Assembly: GCA_942492115.1 (NCBI GenBank)
Contig: CALODL010000005.1
Location: 1-37,826 of the forward strand
DNA length: 37,826 nucleotides
From: CALODL01 sp942492115
Lineage (GTDB): Bacteria; Planctomycetota; Phycisphaerae; UBA1845; CAIVHJ01
Direction: 5' to 3'
Below the pieces are notes generated by a model, which was given only the letters and a program-made list of their open reading frames with translations, searched no databases and was not told the DNA's origin. Below are positions 7,000-14,141 of the stretch, in pieces. Within the stretch, counting starts at the first letter, position 1; each line of letters starts with the position of its first letter. The position numbers and the translations under genes were made by a program.

Positions 7000-7359
7000 A
7001 CGGCCATCCGTCCATCGCCTGTCGTGATGCACGTCGACATCCAGTCCTCGATGCCGAGTGCCAGCTGCACTATCGTCGTCGCCGATGTCGACGCTGCTGC
7101 TGTCGACGCTCGGGGCGGCGGCGGAGCGTCGGGCGGTAGATGATCCTGCACGCCTTCCGCCTGCCTTCGCAGTCGCGATGCCCTCACGCCGCGGCCGCAT
7201 AAATGCCGGAAACCGGCGCTCACGGAGGAACAGGTGGCCGAGGTCCTGGGTCCGTATCCAAACTGGACAATCACCAGCCGATTTTGGCGAATGAACTGAA
7301 TGAGAGTGCGGGGCTCGGCTTAGCGGGGCCGCAGCGACGCTTCCGTGGAGGGCTCTGCC
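7000..7359. other. 360-bp stretch without a convincing gene
   Basis: Several short ORFs exist on both strands, but none has a good start or clear protein character. One plus-strand stretch (about 7218-7289) reads LTEEQVAEVLGPYPNW, which looks like a helix of a real protein without a start codon; it may be a decayed gene end. An inverted repeat of GGGCTCGG lies near 7310-7375 and spans the stop of the 7360 gene. Confidence 0.4.
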
Positions 7360-8136
7360 TCACCGAGCCCGGGCCCTCCTACTCTTCCTTCTTTCCGCCA
7401 CGGACTCCGCTGGTTTCGCTTGCTTCCGAGTGCACCTGGAGACATCCGGAGGCCCAAGTAGTTCCTCCCATGAGCGTGCGGTGTACCGGCAACGGCCGCT
7501 CTCGTGTCGCTCGGTCATCAATGCACGAAAGCGGTTCTTTTCAGCGCTCAAGTCCAGCGTTGCCACATGCAGGCCACGCAATGTTCGTGTGCCAACAGAG
7601 CGTCCGGCCACGATTGCTTGAATGCCGAGCGCTTGAAACCGGCCGACACGATCCTCGATCAGCCCGATACCAGCCTCCCCGTCATCAACCAACAGCATCA
7701 CTGGCTCCGCTACCATCCAGCCTCGCGGAATGGCCAAATTGACACCAGCCAGCTCCAGTGCGCGCCTCTCTGCCATCATCGTGTCCAAATAGGCAGCCGC
7801 GTCGTGGGTGTCAATGTGTCGAACGCCCATCAACTGGCCGAACTCACGCACTCGAATGTCGACGATGTTTCGCCAGCCCGCTGCCACAAGCGCAGCGCCA
7901 ATTCCCCGGACTAGCCGGGTTTTACCCGATCGGGCCTCACCTTGAACCAGCACCGGCAAGCTAGTAGGCACGGTCTCTTGCCCCACAGTGAGGTGCACTG
8001 GCCGCCCAATATCATCAGTGCCCAACATGATTTTCGTTGAATCGTAAGCCGCAAATCGCAAGGCTTGCGGATGCGTGGCACCGGTTGTTGCTTGGATTCT
8101 GCGTGCAGCGCTTTTTTGGGTGTTGTTGCGTTTCAT
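7360..8136 (-). CDS. small P-loop ATPase (FtsK/TcpA-like domain), 258 aa
   Basis: From ATG 8136 (GGGAG 5 nt upstream) the product has a P-loop GEARSGKT at 67-73 (K72) and a Walker B strand VMLLVDD ending in D151-D152. A following strand, IQAIVAGRS, resembles the sensor strand of the FtsK/HerA class. The C-terminal 40 residues are very basic. The protein is far shorter than FtsK or EccC and has no membrane segment, so it is a minimal motor or switch domain. On a mobile element it may assist DNA processing or transfer. A longer reading from 8181 lacks a ribosome site. Confident as an ATPase, uncertain in role. Confidence 0.7.
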   Translation of the reverse strand: MKRNNTQKSAARRIQATTGATHPQALRFAAYDSTKIMLGTDDIGRPVHLTVGQETVPTSLPVLVQGEARSGKTRLVRGIGAALVAAGWRNIVDIRVREFGQLMGVRHIDTHDAAAYLDTMMAERRALELAGVNLAIPRGWMVAEPVMLLVDDGEAGIGLIEDRVGRFQALGIQAIVAGRSVGTRTLRGLHVATLDLSAEKNRFRALMTERHESGRCRYTARSWEELLGPPDVSRCTRKQAKPAESVAERRKSRRARAR

Positions 8137-8469
8137 CGGATCTCCCGTCACGATCACCAGATCGGCCCTACCACCGTCCACACCCGATGATCAGAGCGAT
8201 CCGTTTCGTTTCGGTATCCAATTTGGCGTATCACCCGGTGGGTGTAGTCCCCTTCCGAGTCCGGTGTGGGCAGCTCGGTCTGCGGGGAGTCCGACGAACG
8301 CAGCGACGTTGCCACCAACATATCTGCTTATGAGTCTTGGTGGATGCGACACACCCCGGGCGTTGGATGCAACGATCAGGCTGCTGCGCCCTCGCCCGCG
8401 AGCCTCGACCGAGACAAGCGTTTAAGCCCCGCTACCCCTAGACGGCGTGAGGCGGCGAAACGCTTCTCA
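8137..8469. other. 333-bp intergenic region
   Basis: No gene with a credible start and protein character lies here. It is upstream of the small ATPase gene on the minus strand and probably holds its promoter, although I could not identify a -35/-10 pair with confidence. I see no long repeats. Confidence 0.4.
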
Positions 8470-9399
8470 TCAAATGGCAGCCACCCGCACCGCTTGGCCA
8501 GCCGCGTCAAGCGCACCGGCGCGCCGGCCGGCGGCCACCCACAGCATGCGGACGGGGTATGGATTCGCGGAGCGCTCGACGACGGCCTTCGGGTAGGACT
8601 TCTGGAATTGCTCAGGGTCGTCGGTAGCCCAGAGCACGCTGACTCCGTTCTCATCCTTGACTGCAAGCCTGTTGGCGGTATCGGTGATGAAGTCGTCGAT
8701 CTTCTGCAGATCGTTTAGCGCCTCCTGGCGCACGGCTCCCTTTCGCTCGTTCGCGAAGTAGGACTTCACGTTGATGCCCAGTAGGTGTGCCGTCTCGGTC
8801 TTGCCCAGTCCGACAGCGGAACGCGCCGCGGCCAGATCAAAACGGCGCTCGCCGCGGTACACCTCGACGTCGCGGCCTCGCCGCCTCAGTTCGGCCGCGG
8901 CCCGCCCCACGGCGACATACTGCAGTATGACCGGGTAGGGGTATTCGAGTAGTCGCGTGCACGCGTCCGGGCACTCCGAAGTGAACGTTTCTTGATCGAC
9001 GACAGCGTCGAGTTTCACCACCCCGGTCGCGGGCGCGGCTTCGATCAGCTGTTCGGCTTCATCTGCAACGAACGCTTCCATCTCGGCCAATTCGTCGACG
9101 AACTGCTCAGGAACATTGTCCGGACTTCCCTCCCCCGCGCGAATAGCTCGCATCGCACCGCGCCGACCGGCCGACTTGGTCGGAACATCCTGCGGTCTGT
9201 CGTATTCGTACGTGAGATACCACGCGGAATCGACTCCTAGGAGCGGGGCAAGGTCTTCAGGCCACAAGCTGAGCGCGTTACGGCGCGCCTTCAGATCCGA
9301 CCACAAATACTCGACAAACGGCCGATCAGCGATAGCGACGCCACCTTCCTCGCGGTCAGCGGCTAGTGCTGTCGCCTCTGACAGTTCGATGCTCATCAT
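8470..9399 (-). CDS. internally duplicated helix-turn-helix-like protein, 309 aa
   Basis: The 309-aa product consists of two related halves. Residues 35-69 (DLKARRNALSLWPEDLAPLLGV, then YEYDR) align with 188-220 (DLAAARSAVGLGKTETAHLLGI, then ANERKG), each resembling the helix-turn-helix start of phage-type repressors. Each half ends with a PYPV-initiated segment (154-181 and 280-309: LQYVAVGRAAAELRRRG versus MLWVAAGRRAGALDAAG). A long acidic helix at 98-125 follows the first half. Start ATG 9399 (or the next ATG) has GAGGA upstream. It is likely a DNA-binding regulator with two binding modules in one chain. It lies 74 nt from the cysH-like gene end, same strand. Confidence 0.6.
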   Translation of the reverse strand: MMSIELSEATALAADREEGGVAIADRPFVEYLWSDLKARRNALSLWPEDLAPLLGVDSAWYLTYEYDRPQDVPTKSAGRRGAMRAIRAGEGSPDNVPEQFVDELAEMEAFVADEAEQLIEAAPATGVVKLDAVVDQETFTSECPDACTRLLEYPYPVILQYVAVGRAAAELRRRGRDVEVYRGERRFDLAAARSAVGLGKTETAHLLGINVKSYFANERKGAVRQEALNDLQKIDDFITDTANRLAVKDENGVSVLWATDDPEQFQKSYPKAVVERSANPYPVRMLWVAAGRRAGALDAAGQAVRVAAI

Positions 9400-9473
9400 G
9401 ATCCTCTTCGCGAGTCAGGGGCCTGCCTTATGACCTGCCCTACAGGACAAATGCTATCAGCGATACCCAACCC

Positions 9474-10313
9474 TTAGGTCCATTCGGGCAGGCGTGGCAG
9501 GGCGTTCGTCAGCCGGTCGAATAGGGCGGGCCAGCCTTTCTGGAGCCAGGCGATGTGTCCGTTGGATAGTTTCGATGCGTCGATGATGGAGTCGACCCTG
9601 ATCTGGTGCTCCGGGACCCCCAGTTTGGCGAGCTTGCGGTAGAGCGGGTTGGGTTCGATGCCGCGGCCAGCCAAGTATTCGAACACCTGGCTGGTCTGCC
9701 AGTCCCAGATCGGCCCGTAGGTCACGGTGCCGTCGTTGCGACGGACGACCCCGCCGGCCGCGGCTCGCACTTCCTCGCGCGATTGTTCTTGGCGCGCTTG
9801 GGTTTCTGCCGCTAGCCGTTGTCGGTATAGCGCCTTCCGTCCCGGGGCTTCTTGAGTACGCACGCCCCACATCGAGCCGCGACCGTGGCGGCGGTGCGCT
9901 TCTGCAGCGGGACGTTTGATCATGAGCTCAGCCAGCTCTACGCCCAGGCGCTTGTCTGGGGCATGGTGGTCGAATCCGCCCAGCATGATCATCACCGTCA
10001 GCAGGTCCGGTTCGGCCGGGATGACCTCAAAGTTCAGCTGCCACGCCTCAGCAAGGTCAGCCAGATAGTTCAGTGTCTCGGGGAATTGAAGTCCAGAATC
10101 GAAGAACACTACCGGCACGTTGGGATCGACCTGACGGGCGAGATCGACGACGACAGTGGAGTCTTTGCCTCCGGACCATGACACGAATCCGTCGTGCTCA
10201 TCGAGGTGGGCGGCAATTCGATCCAGAAGATGCCGGTAGGAGCCTGCGCCTCGCCGGCGCGCTGCGATCGCGCGCAGAGCGTCCATGTCGAGGCCTGGCC
10301 CTGAGGGCGTCAC
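9474..10313 (-). CDS. cysH: CysH-like PAPS-reductase-family protein of the type IV-B locus
   Basis: The 279-aa product has the PP-loop SGGKDS at 47-52 of the PAPS reductase/ATP-sulphurylase-like family, followed by VVFFDSGLQFPETL (residues 68-81), which is typical of the fold. It lacks an obvious C-terminal redox CysXXCys motif, so classical sulphate reduction is unlikely. CysH-like proteins of this type are a known accessory of type IV-B CRISPR-Cas loci, where their reaction is unknown, and related PP-loop proteins (DndC, IbrA) occur in DNA modification and phage loci. GTG 10313 overlaps the stop of the preceding 155-aa gene (GTGA), so it is translated as the third gene of a coupled operon facing away from csf1. 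The call is strong; the biochemical activity is open. Confidence 0.8.
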   Translation of the reverse strand: MTPSGPGLDMDALRAIAARRRGAGSYRHLLDRIAAHLDEHDGFVSWSGGKDSTVVVDLARQVDPNVPVVFFDSGLQFPETLNYLADLAEAWQLNFEVIPAEPDLLTVMIMLGGFDHHAPDKRLGVELAELMIKRPAAEAHRRHGRGSMWGVRTQEAPGRKALYRQRLAAETQARQEQSREEVRAAAGGVVRRNDGTVTYGPIWDWQTSQVFEYLAGRGIEPNPLYRKLAKLGVPEHQIRVDSIIDASKLSNGHIAWLQKGWPALFDRLTNALPRLPEWT

Positions 10314-10777
10314 GTTGGGTCGGTCGGTTGGTCACCCATCTCGCTGACTCGCCCGTCAGTCACCGTGATCGGCATCCCCGGGAATAGTCGTTCGAGGAAC
10401 TCTTCGACATAGCTCGCTGCGTCCGGGCCGTCCAGTATCGACTCCTCAGTGGTGGTGCCGTCCCACCACCACCACAGTCCACGATCCTTGTACCCGAATG
10501 GCAGCGGGACCTCGGTTTCGGTGTGTATGCGGGCGAAGGTGTGCGCCGCACCTACGACGAACAACCAGTCGTAGCCTCCGAAAGTCCTCGATCCGTCTTC
10601 GTCAGCTAGGTGAGACAGGCTGTCCGGCAGCACTACTCGGGCCAGGCATTTGTTCTCGGTTGGAATTTTTCGGCGTCGTCGGGGGCGCCCTATCGGCCGG
10701 AAGTGTCCGTTGCGGCCTGGTTCATCGGGGCCCAGCTCCGAGCGGTTGGGGTGGACTGTCCATTCGTTCTTGCTCAC
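10310..10777 (-). CDS. hypothetical protein in cysH operon, 155 aa
   Basis: A 155-residue protein from GTG 10777, whose AAGGAG ribosome site lies at the end of the upstream gene; the GTG overlaps that gene's TGA. The N-terminal 45 residues are basic (RPRRRRK at 31-37). The remainder is a Trp-rich alpha/beta domain with LWWWWDG at 101-107 and an acidic C terminus. No known catalytic motif is visible. Its position between the ADP-ribosyltransferase-like gene and cysH, with overlaps on both sides, argues for a shared function. The basic arm could contact nucleic acid. I do not recognise the family. Confidence 0.65.
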   Translation of the reverse strand: MSKNEWTVHPNRSELGPDEPGRNGHFRPIGRPRRRRKIPTENKCLARVVLPDSLSHLADEDGSRTFGGYDWLFVVGAAHTFARIHTETEVPLPFGYKDRGLWWWWDGTTTEESILDGPDAASYVEEFLERLFPGMPITVTDGRVSEMGDQPTDPT

Positions 10778-11658
10778 ATGAGCTCCTTGAGTTGCAGGAC
10801 AAGCCGAGTCCCGTAGCTGTTGCCGATCTCGTATAGGGCGTGCCCGGCTGAGACCACTTCGCACGGCATTCCCCGCGGCAGCACGTGGGTGGTGTCTTCC
10901 ACGGTGTCGGAGTGTCCGAAGTACATGCCTCGACTGGTGGTCAGTTCGAGCATCAGATAGCGATCGCTGTCGTGGCCGGGCGTTTCGTGCACGCTGTGGC
11001 GCGCGATGGTGAATTGGTCGAACGATATTTTTGAACCCGGTTGGAGGTTGTCGGGTAGTTCGTCGATATCTCCGACGTCGCGGTGGGTGTCGGGCAGTTT
11101 GACTGCGACATACACAGTGTGTGTCCGGTCGTTTTCCCGCTCGTAGGCCTGGATCACGCGGTCCAGGCGTTGCACTTTGGCCCGGTCGATGTCGGGCAGT
11201 TCCTGGACGTCTCCGGCGGCGCGATGCAATGCGCTGTTGATGCGTTGCCACTCGACGGGGTTGTCGTCGGTCAACATGCTCCGAATTGCTCGACGCTGAG
11301 ATTTCGGGGCCGCGTCGATGACCCTGTTTTTCGTGGCAGACCGGATCTTGCGCTGCCGGCTGCTTAGCGAGCGCCGAAATCCCTCTGGTGAAGGCAGTTC
11401 TGCGCGCAAGCGGACCGAGTCGACATGGCTGTCGTCGCGTGGGGTAGCGCGGTCCCTGTCGCGCGTCGCGCGGGTCAGCGACGAGTCAGCGTCCCGCATT
11501 TCGTCGCGGACACGGCTGGCCAATCGGTGAAACTCAGCGTCTGTCATCGCCGACTCGGCGACCTCGCGGGCCGCCTTGATGTCTCTGGCAGTGACCACCC
11601 CGCCCTCGATATCGAGCTTCACCGGTTCCTGGTTTGGTCTGGCGGTCTTGGCACCCAT
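10774..11658 (-). CDS. ADP-ribosyltransferase-fold-like protein, probably catalytically altered, 294 aa
   Basis: Residues 1-130 are charged and mostly helical. Residues 140-294 follow the layout of arginine-type ADP-ribosyltransferase domains found in phage head proteins and toxins: a helix then TVYVAV (181-186), a PGSKISFDQFT segment (207-217), a LMLELTTSRG strand (235-244) and the E-D-T-T-HVLPRGMPCEVVS strand (254-270). The catalytic Arg is replaced by V184, the Ser-Thr-Ser motif by Thr-Ile-Ala (217-219), and the final Glu-X-Glu by Glu-Asp-Thr. Either the enzyme is inactive and binds a ligand, or my assignment is wrong. ATG 11658 has GAGG upstream. It is the first gene of the operon with the 155-aa protein and cysH. 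Confidence 0.45.
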   Translation of the reverse strand: MGAKTARPNQEPVKLDIEGGVVTARDIKAAREVAESAMTDAEFHRLASRVRDEMRDADSSLTRATRDRDRATPRDDSHVDSVRLRAELPSPEGFRRSLSSRQRKIRSATKNRVIDAAPKSQRRAIRSMLTDDNPVEWQRINSALHRAAGDVQELPDIDRAKVQRLDRVIQAYERENDRTHTVYVAVKLPDTHRDVGDIDELPDNLQPGSKISFDQFTIARHSVHETPGHDSDRYLMLELTTSRGMYFGHSDTVEDTTHVLPRGMPCEVVSAGHALYEIGNSYGTRLVLQLKELM

Positions 11659-11673
11659 GTGGCCTCAGGCTTC

Positions 11674-11699
11674 TCGCTACTCGCTACTCGCTACTCGCT
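11674..11699. repeat. tandem heptamer repeat
   Basis: Three perfect copies of TCGCTAC (11674-11694) and five bases of a fourth lie 16 nt upstream of the ATG of the 294-aa gene. They would be in the mRNA leader or promoter of the cysH operon. The unit is too short for CRISPR. It could be a slippage tract that varies between strains. Confidence 0.6.
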
Positions 11700-11804
11700 C
11701 GACGATCTTCGGGGTCTTTGACGTCCCCGCTGCCGAGGCGTTTCCCCTATTCAACCCATCCTGGCGGGCTGTGGGTGTGACACGCCGGGCCGAGCCGCAT
11801 CGCT

Positions 11805-11838
11805 TTGACCTCCTCCCCACTGCTGAAGCCGGGATTCC
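11805..11838 (-). mobile_element. orphan IS605/IS607-type right-end motif (omega-RNA 3' end-like)
   Basis: On the minus strand, GGAATCCCGGCTTCAGC is followed by AGTGGGGAGGAGGTCAA. This is the pattern found at the right end of many IS605/IS607-family elements (GAATCCC, short hairpin with TTCA loop, GGGGAGGATGTCAA), where it also forms the 3' end of the TnpB-associated guide RNA. No TnpB coding sequence is present: the neighbouring space is filled by the csf1 and cysH operons. It may be a relic of an excised element or a solo RNA end. The match is by pattern only. Confidence 0.4.
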
Positions 11839-11876
11839 AACCTGGATCGCGCCGTGTTTGAGGCCTTGGGATAAAG

Positions 11877-11922
11877 AGGGCGGCTTCGGCTCGGTTGATA
11901 TCAGCCGAGCCGAAGCCGCCCT
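11877..11922. repeat. 46-nt near-perfect palindrome between the divergent csf and cysH operons
   Basis: Arms of 18 nt (11877-11894 and 11905-11922, beginning AGGGCGGCTTCGG) are exact inverted copies around a 10-nt centre that itself contains the palindrome TGATATCA. The structure is symmetric and could form a long hairpin in either transcript. It lies 106 nt before csf1 and about 220 nt before the 294-aa gene. With no gene end on either side, a terminator role is not the first choice; an operator, a bidirectional insulator or part of a mobile-element end are alternatives. Confidence 0.65.
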
Positions 11923-12027
11923 GGGACACCATCTCCCAACCCCTATATGCGTTTCGTGCTGTCCACGGTAGCAGCCGCTTCCTATGTGAAATTTTGGTGA
12001 TCAACCAGCGCGCGCAATGGCCGTATC

Positions 12028-12744
12028 GTGACCGCCAGCATGCTTTCTGATCCCGCCGCCGTCGCGTGGGTTGTTACCGGACAACCCTCGGTCAATGCTC
12101 CCGCGCCGCGAGCTGGCCGCTGTGGCCGGTGCGGCGAGGACGGACCTACGGTGACCAGTTCCCACATCATTTCTGAAAAGTTCACCGGTTTCGACGCATG
12201 GCCGTTCGGGTCCCGCCGGCTCTGCGTGCCGTGTGCTTGGGCCTACAGTCGGCCGCCTCGTGTTCTGCCGGCCATGGTGATCACCGCAGACACGGTCACG
12301 GAGTATCCCGCCAGCGACAGTCTGCTGCCCCTGCTTAGCGCTGGGGCTCTACCGAACACTCATGCCGCGGTTGTCCCATCTTCGCGGCGCAGGCATATTC
12401 TCGCGACTGCAGAATGGGGGCATCTGGCCACCGAAGGCTTGGTCGTGCCATGGGATTCCACAGCAGCGTCACGACTTCTTGATCTGACCCTGACGCGGCC
12501 CCCTGTCACGCGGTGGGTGCGTTCCCGGGCCACAGATTCCACGAGCGAGCCTCAGATTGCCATGGAGATCGATCGGACGCTGTTGGGTGAGATGCCGCCC
12601 CATGCGCTCTTGACCACGCTCCCCCGGGATAGCTGGCGGCAGTTCCTCACGGCCTGGAGGGCGCTGCAGCCCTGGCGCACAGTGACGCCCATGTGGGCTG
12701 CTGCGCGGGCGCTGACCAACGTGTTGAGCGTCTCGGGCGCATGA
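12028..12744 (+). CDS. csf1: Csf1-like large-subunit protein, type IV-B CRISPR-Cas
   Basis: A 238-aa protein with four cysteines in two CxxC pairs (C32-C35 and C66-C69), the zinc-finger pattern expected near the N terminus of Csf1. Length is close to the usual 200-260 aa. The rest is largely helical with no nuclease motif, as expected for the Cas8-like subunit that caps the complex at the 5' end of the RNA. It starts at GTG 12028; ATG 12040 is the alternative. It is the first of four tightly spaced plus-strand genes that follow the type IV-B order (csf1, cas11, cas7, cas5). Identification rests on the zinc motif, size and this gene order. Confidence 0.8.
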   Translation: MTASMLSDPAAVAWVVTGQPSVNAPAPRAGRCGRCGEDGPTVTSSHIISEKFTGFDAWPFGSRRLCVPCAWAYSRPPRVLPAMVITADTVTEYPASDSLLPLLSAGALPNTHAAVVPSSRRRHILATAEWGHLATEGLVVPWDSTAASRLLDLTLTRPPVTRWVRSRATDSTSEPQIAMEIDRTLLGEMPPHALLTTLPRDSWRQFLTAWRALQPWRTVTPMWAAARALTNVLSVSGA

Positions 12745-12800
12745 GACCCGCCGCGCCTTCGCAGCACAACGTCGGACATTCCGCAGATAATCTGGCGAGC

Positions 12801-13271
12801 ATGACCGACTCCGAGCAGCTCACACCCACTCGCAGGTGGCAGGCGCTAGTACCAGAGCTGCGGTGGATGGTCGACGATGAGGACGAGGCCGGCGAGCAAT
12901 CCGATATCAACCGCGCCGCAGACACCGCCGAGCGGTTGCTGCTATTGCTGCACTACAGCATCGACTGGGACAACACCTGGATCGGCGAGGAGAAGCACCG
13001 CAAGGCCTATTGGGATGAGCTGCTTGTCTCGCGGGTGCGGGTGGCTTCCTACCAGTCGGCCACGCTCGACGAGTGGTGGTCCGCAGCTTCATCGCTGCTC
13101 GACGCCACGGCACCGCGGTACCCCGACCGTCGCCGCGAACTTGCCGAGCTACTGCGGGAGCCGCCGCTGCCAGTCCTGAGCGTTTTCCAAACCAGCCTTC
13201 CCGCTGTGCTGTTGAGGGTCCGCATCATCGCCGAAGCTGTCACCACCGAGCGGAAGGCGAAAAGCAATTGA
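12801..13271 (+). CDS. cas11: Cas11-like small subunit of type IV-B complex
   Basis: A 156-aa all-helical protein (residues 30-60, 75-100 and 130-150 form long amphipathic helices) without enzyme motifs, located between csf1 and csf2 as expected for the small subunit (called Csf4 or Cas11 in type IV-B). In the known mycobacterial type IV-B complex, such subunits line the inner face of the Cas7 filament. Start ATG 12801 is used. An in-frame ATG at 12741 overlaps the csf1 stop (ATGA) and would add 20 residues; neither has a strong ribosome site. The stop overlaps the TTG start of csf2. Confidence 0.7.
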   Translation: MTDSEQLTPTRRWQALVPELRWMVDDEDEAGEQSDINRAADTAERLLLLLHYSIDWDNTWIGEEKHRKAYWDELLVSRVRVASYQSATLDEWWSAASSLLDATAPRYPDRRRELAELLREPPLPVLSVFQTSLPAVLLRVRIIAEAVTTERKAKSN

Positions 13272-14134
13272 GCGGGCTCACAAATATCCACTGGGACATA
13301 GAGATCGTCGCCCTGTCCTCCATCGTGCACCGCGAGGTATACACCCAAGCAGGCGGCAACTTCGCTCTATTCCGCCGAGAGAAGGTCATCACCCCTGACG
13401 GGGTTGCCCTACAAGTTCCGATGGTGTCGGGCAACAGTTTCCGCGGTGTCCTGCGTCGCATCGGCGAGGAGCTCACCGCTGAAGCACTCGACTACGAGTC
13501 TGCGGACCTGCCGGTGCCGGCGGCTCATCTACTCACCAACGGTGGCCGGCTTGCCAAGGCTAAGAACCCGTTCACCTACGAGGACGAGCGGCGTATCAAA
13601 GACCTGCTGCCTCTGATCGCCGTGTTCGGCGGTTCGGCTTCAAATCGCATCATGTCGGGTCTGCTACGGGTTGGAAAAGCAGTGCCCGAGGTGGCCGAGT
13701 TCGCCCACATCTTGCCTCGGCCAACGCAATCGGAACCGCTGCCCGCCGTGCGGGCTCTTGGCGGTGAATGGTTCGGCCACCTATCTGATCATCGCATCAA
13801 CCTAGGTCAACCACCACGCGTCGATCGTGACGACAAGACCAGCCCACTCACGCGGTTCGGTATCGAGACCCTGCCGGCCGGCACCCGTCTGCAGACCTGG
13901 GTAACCCTCACCAACGCGACCTCCTATCAAGCCGCGTTTATGCGCGATGTCCTCCATGCCTTCGCCAGCTACGGTCATCTGGGCGGTCGACGTGCCGCTG
14001 GGCACGGCCGAGTCACCGTTGACCTACACCACACTGTGCATCGTGGGCAGTTTCCCGAGGAGTCGGCCGATTGGCGGGCTGAGCTGAAAACCCACCGTGA
14101 CGAGGCTATTACCGCATTGCTGCAACTCACTTGA
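13268..14134 (+). CDS. csf2: Csf2 (Cas7-like) backbone protein, type IV-B
   Basis: From TTG 13268 (GAAGGCG about 8 nt before, start overlapping the cas11 stop) the product is 288 aa. It has the Cas7-family VSGNSFRGVLRR segment at 53-64 and a glycine-rich stretch GGRRAAGHGRV at 239-249. The first strand (WDIEIVALSSIVH) fits the RAMP/RRM fold. In type IV complexes several Csf2 copies polymerise along the guide RNA. No catalytic Asp for target cleavage is evident, in line with type IV. An upstream in-frame start at 13073 would overlap most of cas11 and is not supported. Confidence 0.85.
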   Translation: MSGLTNIHWDIEIVALSSIVHREVYTQAGGNFALFRREKVITPDGVALQVPMVSGNSFRGVLRRIGEELTAEALDYESADLPVPAAHLLTNGGRLAKAKNPFTYEDERRIKDLLPLIAVFGGSASNRIMSGLLRVGKAVPEVAEFAHILPRPTQSEPLPAVRALGGEWFGHLSDHRINLGQPPRVDRDDKTSPLTRFGIETLPAGTRLQTWVTLTNATSYQAAFMRDVLHAFASYGHLGGRRAAGHGRVTVDLHHTVHRGQFPEESADWRAELKTHRDEAITALLQLT

Positions 14135-14141
14135 TTCACCG

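Noticed and set aside
6979..7294. Short ORFs on both strands downstream of the ribbon-helix-helix-like gene
   Set aside because: They are low complexity, overlap one another, and lack ribosome sites or leaderless promoters.
11805..11838. tRNA gene
   Set aside because: GGTTGGAATCC nearby resembles a T-arm, but no acceptor stem or anticodon arm can be built around it; the IS605/IS607 right-end pattern fits better.
11747..12004. 85-aa minus-strand ORF across the csf1/cysH spacer
   Set aside because: It reads through the 46-nt palindrome and the right-end motif, and looks like read-through of a mobile-element end, not a functional gene.
13073..13267. Upstream extension of csf2 to 13073
   Set aside because: It would overlap most of cas11, and the extension has no protein character. 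TTG 13268 with a ribosome site fits better.
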